From Bog-473 sp963745175 (GTDB lineage: Bacteria > Actinomycetota > Acidimicrobiia > Acidimicrobiales > RAAP-2): DNA of 64,000 nt. Positions 16,333-26,400 of this stretch are shown piece after piece. The stretch lies in the NCBI GenBank assembly GCA_963745175.1, contig CAVUWK010000015.1, positions 186,001 through 250,000 on the forward strand, given 5' to 3'. Every line of letters begins with the position of its first letter. Positions within the stretch are counted from its first letter, which is position 1. The notes below the pieces were generated by a model. The model had not been told where the DNA came from. It saw only the letters and a program-made list of their open reading frames with translations, and made no database searches. Position numbers and translations under genes: made by a program.

Positions 16333-16805
16333 CCGACGAGGTAGACCTCGTAGATCACGCCTCCGGGTTGGCGACCGGCGACACTGATGAATACGCCCTT
16401 GTTGAGCCAATGGAAGCCGGAGGACGCTGTCTCTATCTGTGTTGACGTGCGGAACACGTATTCACTCGCTTCGACCTCCTCACCGCGACCGAGACGGGCG
16501 AGAACCTCCACGCTGCCGTGACGCACTCCCTGCGAACGGACGTACAACAAGTCACCGTGATCGGTCTTCAGGGTGTAGCGAATGTCTCCCAGCGCTGTGC
16601 CGTCTGGCAGAACGAGCTGCCAATCGGCGCTGACGCCTGGAACGAGCGTGCCTTTGAGTTCCGGGCCGGCGAAGCTGCCACCAATCAGGGGGACGATGCG
16701 CCGTCGCCCCACCGCCACGCTCCCCACATCAAGCGCCTCGCCAAGGCTCGCCTCCAAACGGAAGATCTTCGTCAGGCGAGGTTCGGGGAGCCGATCGCTC
16801 ATCAT
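16329..16805 (-). CDS. DUF3237-family protein
   Basis: A 158-residue DUF3237 protein: PRLTKIFRLEASLGEALDVGSVAVGRRRIVPLIGGSFAGPELKGTLVPGVSADWQLVLPDG is the diagnostic first half, and HWLNKGVFISVAGRQPGGVIYEVYLV the ending. The family is a small beta-barrel fold with no assigned reaction, commonly encoded beside aromatic or CoA-ester catabolic enzymes. Start codons ATG 16805 and ATG 16802 are adjacent, and the first overlaps the stop of the muconolactone-isomerase-like gene. Its 3' end overlaps the SDR start, so the three proteins are made together. Confidence 0.88.
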   Translation of the reverse strand: MMSDRLPEPRLTKIFRLEASLGEALDVGSVAVGRRRIVPLIGGSFAGPELKGTLVPGVSADWQLVLPDGTALGDIRYTLKTDHGDLLYVRSQGVRHGSVEVLARLGRGEEVEASEYVFRTSTQIETASSGFHWLNKGVFISVAGRQPGGVIYEVYLVG

Positions 16806-17104
16806 GCACTCCTTGGAGTCTCAGCCGGATCGTTCGGATGCTTGTCGAGCGGCGTGACGGAGGTATGCATCCATTCAGACAGTGGCAAAGCGTCCAGAAG
16901 TCCGTCAAGTTCTGCCTTGCTGGCGGCGCGATAGAGCCCAAGGACCCTGGCCGGTGGCACGGAGGTCCTCCACAAGCGGACCAGGTGTCCTTCGTCCGCC
17001 AACGACTCTGCGGCCACAGCTTCCGCCCTCTCGCGCTCTTTGACCTCGGGCTCGGGAGCAGCGTCCGGAATATCCAACTCGAACTCGACGAGAAACTCCA
17101 TCAA
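16802..17104 (-). CDS. Muconolactone delta-isomerase-like protein
   Basis: A 100-residue ferredoxin-fold protein. The pattern MEFLVEFELDIP, ADEGHLVRLWRTSVPPARVLGLYRAASKAELDGLLDALPLSEWM and VTPLDKHPNDP matches muconolactone isomerase (CatC) and its many uncharacterised relatives. True CatC acts in the beta-ketoadipate pathway; no catA or catB is present here, so it is named only by family. First gene of an operon with DUF3237 and SDR genes joined by ATGA overlaps. It could isomerise a lactone made by a partner enzyme, or act as an EthD-like accessory protein. Confidence 0.8.
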   Translation of the reverse strand: MMEFLVEFELDIPDAAPEPEVKERERAEAVAAESLADEGHLVRLWRTSVPPARVLGLYRAASKAELDGLLDALPLSEWMHTSVTPLDKHPNDPAETPRSA

Positions 17105-17352
17105 CGTCTCCTCGCTGCTCCTGAATCACATTTGGTCGGATCTCATTTGGACGCCGGCGTCAGTCTGCCGCTCGACGAACCCTCTGGCGGGCGCGACGCC
17201 TCAACTTGGCGACGGAGCACCTTGAGTGCAGCTGCGAAGATCACTGAAAACTCGGAAACGGCTGAACGGTATCGCTCAACACCTCGAGCGGGACCCGGCG
17301 TAAGTCGCGGCGGAAACGTCATCCGATGAGGGGACGCATCGGACGACGCCGT

Positions 17353-18183
17353 TTAACCCAGGAACGTGAGCAGTGCCGCATTGACCTCTTCAGGGTACGT
17401 CCAAGCGATGTTGTGCGGACCACCATCGACCGGGACAAGGGTGCAGTCGGCTATCAGTGCTGGAAGCCTCGCCGCAGTCACCTCGAACGGAAGGATGCGA
17501 TCCGCCGTGCCGTGCAGGACGAGCACAGGAACGTCGATCTTCGGCAGGTCGGCGCGGAAGTCGGTCAGCCAGGTGTCGACGCAGGCGTAGGTCGCATGGG
17601 GCGAGGAGGCGGCCGCCACATTGAAGCTCGCCTGCCACGCCCGGTCGCTGATCCGGGTCCCACCGAGGACATCGACGTTGTAGAAATTGTTGAAGAAGCC
17701 TTCGAAGAAGGCATATCGGTCGGCGACGATGGCCGCCTCGATGTCGGCGAAGACCTTGCCGTCGACGCCCTCAGGGTTGTCGTCGGTCTTGAGCACGAAG
17801 GGTGGGATAGTGCCGAGCAGGGCGGCCTTGCGCACCCGCGCCGAGCCGTAGGTGGCCAGGTAGCGGATCACCTCCCCAGTGCCCATGGAGAAGCCGACGA
17901 GGACGGCGTCGTTCAGATCGAGGTGCTCCATCAGCACCTCGAGATCACCGGCGAAGGTGTCGTAGTCATAGCCGAAGGTCGGCTGACTCGACTTGCCGAA
18001 GCCGCGGCGGTCGTAGGTGATCACGCGATACCCATTGGCGAGGAGCTCGCGCTCTTGGCGTTCCCACGAGTTGCCATCGAGTGGATAACCATGGATCAGT
18101 ACGATCGGGCGACCACTGCCGTGGTCCTCGTAGTGGATCTCGATGGGGGCGCTGTTCTCGGTGCCGACGGTGACAGAAGCCAT
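17353..18183 (-). CDS. Alpha/beta-hydrolase (non-haem chloroperoxidase/esterase type)
   Basis: A 276-residue alpha/beta hydrolase. It shows the oxyanion-hole region VLIHGYPLDGNSWERQ, the nucleophile elbow GFSMGTGEVIRYL (Ser in GFSMG), the acid in VLHGTADRILPF and the catalytic His in GGPHNIAWTYPEEVN. This is the arrangement of cofactor-free chloroperoxidases, which are in practice esterases or perhydrolases. Length and start agree with the family; GGAGAGAGG lies just before ATG 18183. It is downstream of a VOC gene on the same strand but separated by a strong GC hairpin (18241-18276). Confidence 0.88.
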   Translation of the reverse strand: MASVTVGTENSAPIEIHYEDHGSGRPIVLIHGYPLDGNSWERQERELLANGYRVITYDRRGFGKSSQPTFGYDYDTFAGDLEVLMEHLDLNDAVLVGFSMGTGEVIRYLATYGSARVRKAALLGTIPPFVLKTDDNPEGVDGKVFADIEAAIVADRYAFFEGFFNNFYNVDVLGGTRISDRAWQASFNVAAASSPHATYACVDTWLTDFRADLPKIDVPVLVLHGTADRILPFEVTAARLPALIADCTLVPVDGGPHNIAWTYPEEVNAALLTFLG

Positions 18184-18240
18184 TGCCTCTCTCCATTTCT
18201 GAGATTGCCGCTGGGCGCGCGGTTCCAATATGCGGATGGG

Positions 18241-18276
18241 CCGCCCCGGTCGTCGCGCCATCGACGGCCGGGGCGG
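18241..18276. terminator. GC-rich hairpin between the VOC and hydrolase genes
   Basis: CCGCCCCGG at 18241-18249 pairs perfectly with CCGGGGCGG at 18268-18276 around an 18-base loop, in the 119-base gap after the VOC gene. It lacks a T-run on the minus strand, so it could be an atypical terminator or attenuator rather than a classical one. Confidence 0.4.
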
Positions 18277-18302
18277 AGTGCGAATTCAGTTACGCCGGCC
18301 GA

Positions 18303-18737
18303 TCACTCCCGGCCCGGGAGCCTCGTGGTGACCTCCTGGACGAGCCAGAGATTGCCGTCGGGATCGTTGAAAGAGCAGAAGGATCCGTAGCTGGTTCGCT
18401 CGGGGTCGGGGCCGGGTTGGCGCGCCTCGACGGGGAACGGCGGGCCGTGCCACATGTCATTCACGTCGACGCCGAGTTTGAGGAGTTCGTCATGGGCCGC
18501 TTCGATGTCGGAGACCACGAGGGTGGCCTGGATGCCTCCAGGGGAGCCCGTTGGGAGTCCCAGGCCGAACGTGATCGACGCCGGTGAGCCCGGAGGAGTG
18601 AACTGAACGAAGCGCAGTCCCTCCATGGGTGCAACGTCGTCGTCGAGCCGCCAACCCAGTTGCTGGTAAAAGCTCTTGGCACGATCGACGTCAGTCACTG
18701 GGACGATGTGGTTTTCGAGCCTTATCGTGACGCTCAT
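18303..18737 (-). CDS. VOC-superfamily glyoxalase-like protein
   Basis: A 144-residue single VOC module. The start IRLENHIVPVTDVDRAKSFYQQLGWRLDDD and the end YGSFCSFNDPDGNLWLVQEV (with the DPDGN turn and a following Glu) are characteristic. Many actinobacterial homologues of this form are annotated as glyoxalases but their substrates are unknown. It is divergent from the LysR-type gene at 18871 with a 133-base gap, which makes it a candidate target of that regulator. Confidence 0.82.
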   Translation of the reverse strand: MSVTIRLENHIVPVTDVDRAKSFYQQLGWRLDDDVAPMEGLRFVQFTPPGSPASITFGLGLPTGSPGGIQATLVVSDIEAAHDELLKLGVDVNDMWHGPPFPVEARQPGPDPERTSYGSFCSFNDPDGNLWLVQEVTTRLPGRE

Positions 18738-18870
18738 GGCGATCTCCTGCTTTCTTTGGTTCGATTATTGGTCCAGTGACTCAGTTAACGCTTGTCCTCG
18801 TCCCGCGTCCACGACTTATGACCAAGCTCTGGTAGGCGTCGCCTATCACCCCAGCTGTACCATCGTCCGC

Positions 18871-19797
18871 GTGGAGCTCCGGCAGCTGACTTACTTCGTC
18901 GCCGTCGCCGAGGAACTGCATTTCGGTCGCGCCGCAGCGCGGCTGCACCTTGCTGGACCCTCGCTCTCGCAGCAGATCAGCAATCTCGAACGTGAGCTTG
19001 GGACCCAGCTTCTCGTCCGCGACCGCCGACACGTCGAGTTGACGCCGGCCGGCAGCCGCTTCCTCACCGATGCTCGGGAGGTGTTGGACGCGGCGACACG
19101 GGCGTTCGATCGTGCCCGTGAGGGAGCCGGGGAGTTACCTCTGCGTCTGGGCTATGTCAGTTGGCTTCCTCCCGAGGCCGCAGCCATGGCCGACCTTCGG
19201 GTCCGTGTCGACGAATGGGTCCTGCCCTCACACACACAAGCGGCCCGGGTAGCCGAAGGCAGCCTCGACCTGGCTATCGCCTGGGTCGAGGAGGCGGACA
19301 TCGAACGGTACAAGTTGGCCGCCCACCTCTTGTGGTACGAGAGACTGGTGGCCGTCGTGCCACGCGCGCATCCGGCGACCCGCGAGAAGAGTGCGGCAGC
19401 GGCCGACATCACGGTCCTTATCGATGTTGACGAAGCATCGTGGTGGTCATGGAACCGCTACGCCTCTAGCTTCGCAGAGGCAAACGGGGCGTCAGTAATC
19501 AATATCGACGACGGCGGCATTGCCGGGCCTGCGTTCTTCGACCACGTGTCCCGCTTGCGGCGCCCGGTACTCGATTCGCCCAAGCGCCACGCGGCGCCGA
19601 TGCCGCCCACGCTGACCCGCCGGCCCGTCCGATTCCCTGTGCCCCTCTGGACCTGGGCGCTCCTTCATCGCGCCGATGACACCCGGCCCATGGTTGCTCG
19701 CGCGACCCGGACTCTGATCAAGCATGCCTCGGCTCTTGGCTGGCGAACACCTCCCTCCGAGCCCTACTGGCCTCCCGCGAGCGAGAAGTGGGCTTGA
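18871..19797 (+). CDS. LysR-family transcriptional regulator
   Basis: A 308-residue LysR-type activator. The helix-turn-helix is textbook: LRQLTYFVAVAEELHFGRAAARLHLAGPSLSQQISNLERELGTQLLVRDRRHVELTPAG (residues 3-61). A periplasmic-binding-like effector domain follows, somewhat diverged at its C-terminus. GTG 18871 is chosen because it gives the usual family start MELRQLTYF; the frame is open further upstream without similarity. It is divergent from the VOC/hydrolase genes, the usual geometry for LysR control. Confidence 0.88.
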   Translation: MELRQLTYFVAVAEELHFGRAAARLHLAGPSLSQQISNLERELGTQLLVRDRRHVELTPAGSRFLTDAREVLDAATRAFDRAREGAGELPLRLGYVSWLPPEAAAMADLRVRVDEWVLPSHTQAARVAEGSLDLAIAWVEEADIERYKLAAHLLWYERLVAVVPRAHPATREKSAAAADITVLIDVDEASWWSWNRYASSFAEANGASVINIDDGGIAGPAFFDHVSRLRRPVLDSPKRHAAPMPPTLTRRPVRFPVPLWTWALLHRADDTRPMVARATRTLIKHASALGWRTPPSEPYWPPASEKWA

Positions 19798-19826
19798 CGC
19801 CAACCGAGGACCACCCACTTCTTGTC

Positions 19827-21447
19827 TCAGGTTCGTTTGGCAAACTCGATGCCGAGGGCGTCGAGCCCTTGCCGCAGCTCCGTCGGATCAGGCGCAACGC
19901 GACAAGGGGAATCGAAGACCATGGTCGTGCGATCGTCAGGCATATAGGGCGTCCATTTCGGCAACCCTGGGTGGTTCGGGTCACCCTGGCGGGCGAAAGC
20001 AACCCACGCGTCGCTCATCGCACGAGCGACGTCGACGCGTTCCGGTCGCGTTCCCGTGGCCCGGTTCGCCTCGACGTCGTTGAACACGAAAGCGACCTCC
20101 ATGCCGTGACCCGCCTTGAGCCGGCCGTCGAGGGCGTCGCTCTCGTAGGCGAACTGGTACATGAAGACCGGCGCCGGGCCGCTCACGGCCTTCCGTTCGG
20201 CGATGTGGACGGAGTCCAGCCACATGGCGTCCGTTGAGATCAACGGGTCGAGCAGATCCTCCGGTCCCGCCGAGGGCCGCGTCCGCCGGTAGAGAGCGAC
20301 CACATCGCGGCCCTTCTCGCCGCGGATCGCGGCAGCGATGGCCTCGACATCCGCCAGCGTCACGTCGTTGCTCGGATACATCATCATCCACATCGACGAC
20401 TCGTCCTTGTTGTTGCCGATGACCAGCGGGACGGAGGCCGAATACTGTGGAGCGACGGGGTCGAAGGGGTGCCGGGGAAGCGCGACGCCGTCGACGACGG
20501 GGCCGATGTCCCACAGCGGGCCGCCATGCGCCACGCCCACCAGGAACTTCTTCAGCCGGTCCTGCTCCACACCGCCGGCGCCCGATGCATCAGCCGCCAC
20601 GTCGCGGAGAACCTTTTCCTGGGCCTCGATCAGCCGGCCGACGGGAGCCTCGTCGAGATCGGCGGCGTCCTCTGCCTTCACGCCCAACTCCCACAGGAAC
20701 CGCTCCGCGAACTGCGTCGCACGACCGGCGTCGACACCGCGAACGTACGGTCCGCTCTCGACGATCGCCTTATGGAACAGACCTTCCGCTCCGGGCATGG
20801 CCAGCAGCGTGGAGGTCTTCATTCCCCCGCCTGAACACCCGGACACTGTCACGTTCGCCGGGTCACCGCCGAAACCACCGATGTTGGCACGCACCCACGC
20901 CAGGGCCGCAACGATGTCAAGCATCCCCACGACCCCGGAACCCGCATACCGGTTGGGCACGAGCTGTTCGAGGTACAGGAAGCCCAGCACACCGAGACGG
21001 TGGTTGAGCGTCACCACCACCACATCGCCGCGGCGCGCGAGGTTCGCAGCCTCGCGCCCGGACCCGGTCCCGAGATTGAACGGAGAACCATGGAGCCAGA
21101 CCAGCACGGGCCGCTTCCCGTCATCGAGATTGGGTGTCCACACGTTCACGACGAGGCACTCCTCGCCCATGGGTGGCAGCTGGTTCGTGCCGGTGCCACC
21201 GAGCTCGCGGGAGCTCGCGAAGTTCGCTCGGGATCACGCTGGACAAGTCCATGACGACCTGGGGCGCCGTCGGACCCCATGCCGTCGCCTCACGGATACT
21301 GCCCCAATCGTGTGGCGGCGACGCCGGGCGGAACCGCGCGCCCGGCCCGGTACACGACCCGTACGGAATGCCCCGGAACACATGGACTCCGGACTCGATA
21401 GTGCCACTGACCTTTCCGTGGTTCGTCTGGACGACTCCGTCGGTCAC
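19827..21447 (-). pseudogene. Type-B carboxylesterase, frame broken by a 10-base tandem repeat
   Basis: Two frames give one carboxylesterase-family protein. The first (GTG 21447 to about 21220) encodes VVQTNHGKVSGTIESGVHVFRGIPYG...; the second (about 21210 to 19827) continues LPPMGEECLVVNVWTPNLDDGKRPVLVWLHG, the nucleophile elbow VTVSGCSGGGMK (Ser in GCSGG rather than the usual GESAG), and a C-terminal His region KAGHGMEVAFVFND. The break coincides with a 10-base tandem repeat at 21201-21220 (GAGCTCGCGG then GAGCTCGCGA); deleting one unit restores SELRELGGTGTNQLPPMG. It follows the P450 gene by 46 bases. It may be a real inactivation or an assembly artefact. Confidence 0.78.
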
Positions 21448-21493
21448 GACTGGTTCCCCCTCTTGAGCGCGAGAAGTCCCGCTGCTTCTGCGC

Positions 21494-22702
21494 TCATATC
21501 CGGATGACCAGCTCCGAGAAGCCCCGGGCGACCAGATTCGGGCGCATCACCGGCTCGTGCTCGGACGACAACGACATCTCGGGGAACCGCTCGAAGATCT
21601 TGGAGACGGCCAACTGCGCCTCCAGCCGCGCCAGAGCGGCGCCGAGGCAGTGGTGCCGTCCCAGGCCGAAGCTGAGGTGGCGGTTGTCCACGCGCTCGAT
21701 GTCGAAGGAGTCGGGATCCTCGAACTCCTCCGGATCCCGGTTGGCGGCCGCCACGAGGGGGACGACGGGGTCATTCGGATGCAGGGTCGCACCGCCGATC
21801 TCGGCCTCCTCGATGATGACGCGTGGCCTCGTCAGGTGCACCGGTGGGTCGAGCCGCAGGACCTCCTCGATGGCGCTCCGGATCAGTTCCGGGTCCCCTC
21901 GCAGCTTCGCCAGTTCGTCGGGGTGGCTCAAGAGCTCGTGGATCGCGTTCGCGATGAGGCTGGTCGTCGTCTCGAAGCCGGCCACGAGGAGGAGGCCGGT
22001 GTTGGCGACGAGCTCGTCCTCGCTGGCGACACGTCCGTCCTCGGTCGCCTCGATCAACCGGGTCATGAGATCGTCGGCCGGCTGGCCACGCTTCAGCTCT
22101 ACGAGCGTGGAGCAGTAGTCGCGCAGAAGCTGTACCGCCGCGATCCGTTCGTCCATGCCCACGTCAGGATCAACGGTGCGGACGACCTCGTGGCCGATCT
22201 CCACGAAGCGGTGGTGCTCGGAGGGATCGACGCCCAGCATGTCGCAGATCACCAGGATGGGAACCAGCAGCGCGTAGTCCGCAACGACGTCGACCGTCGG
22301 GCCGACAAAGCCATCGAGCAACTGGTCGATGATCTCGGCGATCTTGGGCTTGCTGGCCTCGACCGAAGTGGGCGTGAAAGCCCGATTGACCAGTGAGCGG
22401 AGCCTGGTGTGCTCAGGAGGGTCGCAGTCGATCATCATGCGGCCCCTCTGGTTCTCCTCGAGCTGGTGCTCGCGCTCGGCGGGATCCTCCGACAGCCTCT
22501 GTTGGAAAGCGGCTGACCGCGTCATGTCGTAGCTCGGCTGGGCCCGGTAGATCGAGCAGCAGTCCTCGTAGCGGCTGAAGTACCAGACGCCTTCTGGCGA
22601 TCGCCAGGCCGGAGCTTCGTCTCGCAGCTTCTCGTAGACGGGGTACGGATGCGTGCGCAGCCCGGCATCAGACGGGTCGAACAGGACCTCATTCTCCGAC
22701 AT
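21494..22702 (-). CDS. Cytochrome P450
   Basis: A 402-residue soluble bacterial P450. The I-helix oxygen-activation motif AGFETT is at 241-246, the ExxR pair at Glu280/Arg283, and the haem loop FGLGRHHCLG at 345-354 with Cys352. It needs an electron partner; a ferredoxin is encoded at 36.0 kb. ATG 22702 lies inside the 3' end of the EthD-like gene (14-base overlap), so translation is coupled. Substrate unknown; the setting with CoA-ester enzymes suggests hydroxylation of a hydrophobic catabolic substrate. Subfamily not assignable by eye. Confidence 0.93.
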   Translation of the reverse strand: MSENEVLFDPSDAGLRTHPYPVYEKLRDEAPAWRSPEGVWYFSRYEDCCSIYRAQPSYDMTRSAAFQQRLSEDPAEREHQLEENQRGRMMIDCDPPEHTRLRSLVNRAFTPTSVEASKPKIAEIIDQLLDGFVGPTVDVVADYALLVPILVICDMLGVDPSEHHRFVEIGHEVVRTVDPDVGMDERIAAVQLLRDYCSTLVELKRGQPADDLMTRLIEATEDGRVASEDELVANTGLLLVAGFETTTSLIANAIHELLSHPDELAKLRGDPELIRSAIEEVLRLDPPVHLTRPRVIIEEAEIGGATLHPNDPVVPLVAAANRDPEEFEDPDSFDIERVDNRHLSFGLGRHHCLGAALARLEAQLAVSKIFERFPEMSLSSEHEPVMRPNLVARGFSELVIRI

Positions 22703-23441
22703 GTTCCTCCTCGTGGTCGATCGCACAATTTGGCTCTGAGCGCTGCGCACCCACGAGCACTTCCTCGCGCACCGAGATGAACCAGCGTTCGCCGACCAGA
22801 TCCTCGTCCCCCGCGCCCAGGTTCTCTGCGAACCATTCGACACGCCGGCGGAGGCTCTCGAGATCGTCGAAGTAGACCTCGTTGACCGCGTCGTAGGTCC
22901 AGTCGCCCTTCTCCCGCGGCACCGGGTGGTTCTGGACGTAGGCGAGGCCCCGGACCTCCTCCGGGATGATGAGATCGGGCACGCCGCCGGGCCGCGGCGC
23001 GTGGCCGGCATGGCTCTTCCACCGCTCTGCGAAGACAGCGGGCGTCAATCCGTCGGCCCGGCGGGCGATCGCCATGTGCTTCAGCTTCTCGCCCCCCTCC
23101 AGCCAACGACGGCGGAGCCACTCGTCGCCGCGCAGCACCACCTCCTCCGCCACGACCACAGCAGCAGCAGTCTCGACGCGCTCCGGAGGCGCTGCGAAAC
23201 CCTCGGCCCACCAGCGCTCGTAGCGGTCGAGATGGTCACGGTCGCTGAACCACTCGAGCCGCACCCCGTCGTGCTTGGGCTCGGGCATTCCCTCGCGCAG
23301 CGGTGTGCACACCGCGCTGCGCAGTGGCCTGGCGTCACCCGGCGCGCCGGCCCCACTGCATGCCGCCTCCCGCCACGCCGCCGAGAAATCCGCCCCCGGG
23401 ACATCGGGCGGTCCGGTGACGAACTCCATGCGCTTGATCAC
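22689..23441 (-). CDS. EthD-domain-like protein
   Basis: A 250-residue protein with two ferredoxin-like halves. The second half, KHMAIARRADGLTPAVFAERWKSHAGHAPRPGG and YDAVNEVYFDDLESLRRRVEW, follows the EthD pattern (FxxxWxxxHxP.. then a substrate-facing strand). EthD proteins accompany P450 systems that degrade ethers and may bind or shuttle substrate. Here the gene directly precedes and overlaps a P450 gene, the same association. Start GTG 23441 overlaps the stop of the oxidoreductase gene (GTGA). No catalytic residues can be assigned. Confidence 0.72.
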   Translation of the reverse strand: MIKRMEFVTGPPDVPGADFSAAWREAACSGAGAPGDARPLRSAVCTPLREGMPEPKHDGVRLEWFSDRDHLDRYERWWAEGFAAPPERVETAAAVVVAEEVVLRGDEWLRRRWLEGGEKLKHMAIARRADGLTPAVFAERWKSHAGHAPRPGGVPDLIIPEEVRGLAYVQNHPVPREKGDWTYDAVNEVYFDDLESLRRRVEWFAENLGAGDEDLVGERWFISVREEVLVGAQRSEPNCAIDHEEEHVGE

Positions 23442-26400
23442 GCCGGGACCGCTGCGACGCTTCGCAGCTCGGTGAGTTCGACTCGCCAGCGTTTGACGGC
23501 TTCCTCCTTGACGGGCCCGTACCCCTTGATGCCCATCACGGATTCGGCGATGCGACAGCGCGTCGCATAGGGGAGCTCGGATCGGCCCATGGTGGTCTCC
23601 ACGATCTCCCGATAGTCGCGGATCAGCGCCCGCTCCATCCGGCGGTCACGGTCCCAGCCGAAGACGTCGAAGGGCGTGCCGCGCAGCCCCTTCATGCGGC
23701 GCAGCGCATGGAACGCGATTCGGTAGGTCGTCCCCATCGGGAGCTTCTTTCGCATGCCGGCGCGGCGCAGCACCGGCGGGTGCAGGTGATACGTCACGGC
23801 GTAGGGGCCGGTGATCCCGAGCCGACGGGCCACGTCGTCGTAGTCGACCTCCAGGTGGAGCCGGGCCACCTCGTACTCGTCCTTGTAGGTGAGAAGCTTG
23901 AACCATCCCTCGGCGACCGCGGTCGTAATCGCCCAACCGTGGCCTTCGTCGTCCCCGGCCGCGGCGGTCTGGACGAGGTCGAGGAACTCGGCGGCTCGGG
24001 TCGTGTCCTGATAGTCGATGACCTGCGCTGCTCGCCTTTGCAGGAGCTCCCGCAGCGCGGGCGGGAGCCGCCGTCCGTCGACCAGGGGCCCGGCCTCCCG
24101 CTGCGCCCGAGCGCTCGGCTCGAAGGGTCCTGACGAGACACCGCGGACACCGTTCTCGGTCGCCACGAGCGCGGCCTCCACGGCGTCGGGGTCCTGCACG
24201 GCCCAGCGACCCCACTGGAAGGCCCGCCAGTTGTCGTCCTCCCCCTTGCCCTGGCCCTGCATGACCTCGCGGAGGCGCTCACTGGCCAGGGGGAGCCAAC
24301 CCCTTTGGTACGCGACACCGAGCAGGACCACGTTGGCGAGCAGATGATTGGAGAAGAGGCTCTCGGCGATGCGTGTGGAGTCCACGAACGCGGTGCGGTC
24401 GTCGCCCACCCGCTGGCCGATGGCCTGTTCGAGCGACGAGAGCCCCGGGCCTGCAGTGTCGGTCTGGAGCATGCCGGCGGTCGGTGTGACGTGCGTGTCG
24501 ATCACCGCGACGGTCCGTCCCGACTCGACCTTCTCGAGATGCCGGTCGGCCGCCGCTTGGAGGATGTCGCCCGACAGGTAGAGGTCGGCCGCTGCTGCCC
24601 CGACGACCGCTGAGGCGATGGCCTCCTTGTCGGCGGCCAGGCGGAGGTGCGAGACGACGGCTCCGGCCTTCTGCGACAGGCCCGTCTGATCGAGGCCGCT
24701 GACCGCCAGACCGGAGGCCTGTGCCGCCGACTCCATCATTCGGCTGGCGGTGACGACGCCGGTCCCTCCGATCCCGGTGAAGTACACGTTGAAGCCGTGC
24801 TCCCCCACCGGTGGGACCGAGGGTGTCTCAAGCTCTCCCGAGGGCAGCTGGTTCCACGCTTGGGTCCTCACGGCGCCGGCCCCTCTCCGCCAGGGCCGCG
24901 CCCGCCTCGGCGTGACGGTGACGAAGGAGGGGCAATCACCGTCGAGGCACGAGTAGTCGCGGTTGCACGAGGGGTCGTGGATGGCGCGCTTCTCGCCGAA
25001 TTCGGTCTGCACGGGCAGCACAGACAGGCAGTTGCTCTTGACGGAGCAGTCACCACAGCCCTCACAGACCGCGTCATTGATGACGACACGTCGGGGCGGC
25101 TCAGCCAGCAGGCCTTTCTTGCGCAACCGGCGCGCCTCGGCGGCGCAGCGCTGGTCGTAGATGATCACCGTCACGCCGGGCACCAGACGGAGCTTCTCCT
25201 GGACCGCGGGCAACTCGTCGCGCCCGAGCACCTCGACACCGCGGGCCCAGTTGGCCCGGCGGCCGTAGTGGCGGGGATCTTCGGCGCAGACGACGACCTT
25301 CCGCACGCCCTCGGCGTCGAGGGCCCGCGTCAGAGACGGGACGTCCATGAGGCCCGTCACGTCCTGACCGCCGGTCATCGCCACCGCTGCGTTGTAGAGG
25401 ATCTTGAACGTCACATTCACCCCGGCGGCGACACAGGACCGGATGGCCAGCGTCCCCGAATGGCTCAACGTGCCGTCGCCGATGTTCTGAAACAGGTGCG
25501 GCTCTGCCACGAAGGGCGCGAGGCCGACCCAGGGAACTCCCTCGGCGCCCATGGGCGTCGGTGGCAGGCTCTTCATGCCCTGATGCCGGGCCTCAAAGTA
25601 CATGATCCCGTGGCAGCCGACACCGCCGCCCACCAGCGCATCGTCGGGGAAGACCGTGGAGCGATTGTGCGGACAGCCGCTGCAGAACGCCGGCGGGCGG
25701 GGTGGCAGGTCCGCCAGCGGGAGCCAGCGCCTCTTGGGCGCGGCGGACGGTCCGGGACCGAGGTCAGGCAACAAGCGGACGAGAATCGATGCCACGGTCG
25801 CGGCGTCGAGCTCGCCGACCAGCGGGGCGAGCGCGTTGCCGGCCAGATCGCGCTTGCCCGACACGGGCACCGGGCTGCGTGACTCGTGGAGGATGCTGCG
25901 GATCTGTCTCTCGACGAACGGCCGCTTCTCCTCTATCACCACCAGTTCGTCGACCGTCGCGGCGAACTCGCGGATCGTCTCCTCCACCAGGGGGTACGTC
26001 ATGCCGAGCTTGAGCACGCGGACACCCGCCTCGGCCAGACGGTCGCGCGCGACCCCGAGGTCGGAGAGCGCCTGCAGGACATCGGTCGACGTCTTGCCGG
26101 CGCAGACGACGCCGAGACGCCCGGCGGGCCCGCCGAGCACGCGATCGATCCCGTTGCGGCGAGCGAAGGCCTGGGCCGCCCGAAGGCGATCGCGCACCAC
26201 GAGGGCCTCCTGTTCGGGAACTGCGTGGGGGCCGATGGTGCGCAGAGGCTGATGGTGCCAAGGGCTACCGTCGACTTCGAGGTCGGCCGCCACTGGGCCG
26301 ATCCGCTCTGGGTCCACGGTTGTCGTCCCGTTCCCGTCGGCCACGGAGGTGACGATCTTGAGCCCCACCCAGCAGCCGGCGTACGCGTGCCATACGGAAG

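Noticed and set aside
16802..17104. Calling the 100-residue protein catC of the beta-ketoadipate pathway
   Set aside because: No catA or catB lies in the window; many relatives with this pattern are not muconolactone isomerases.
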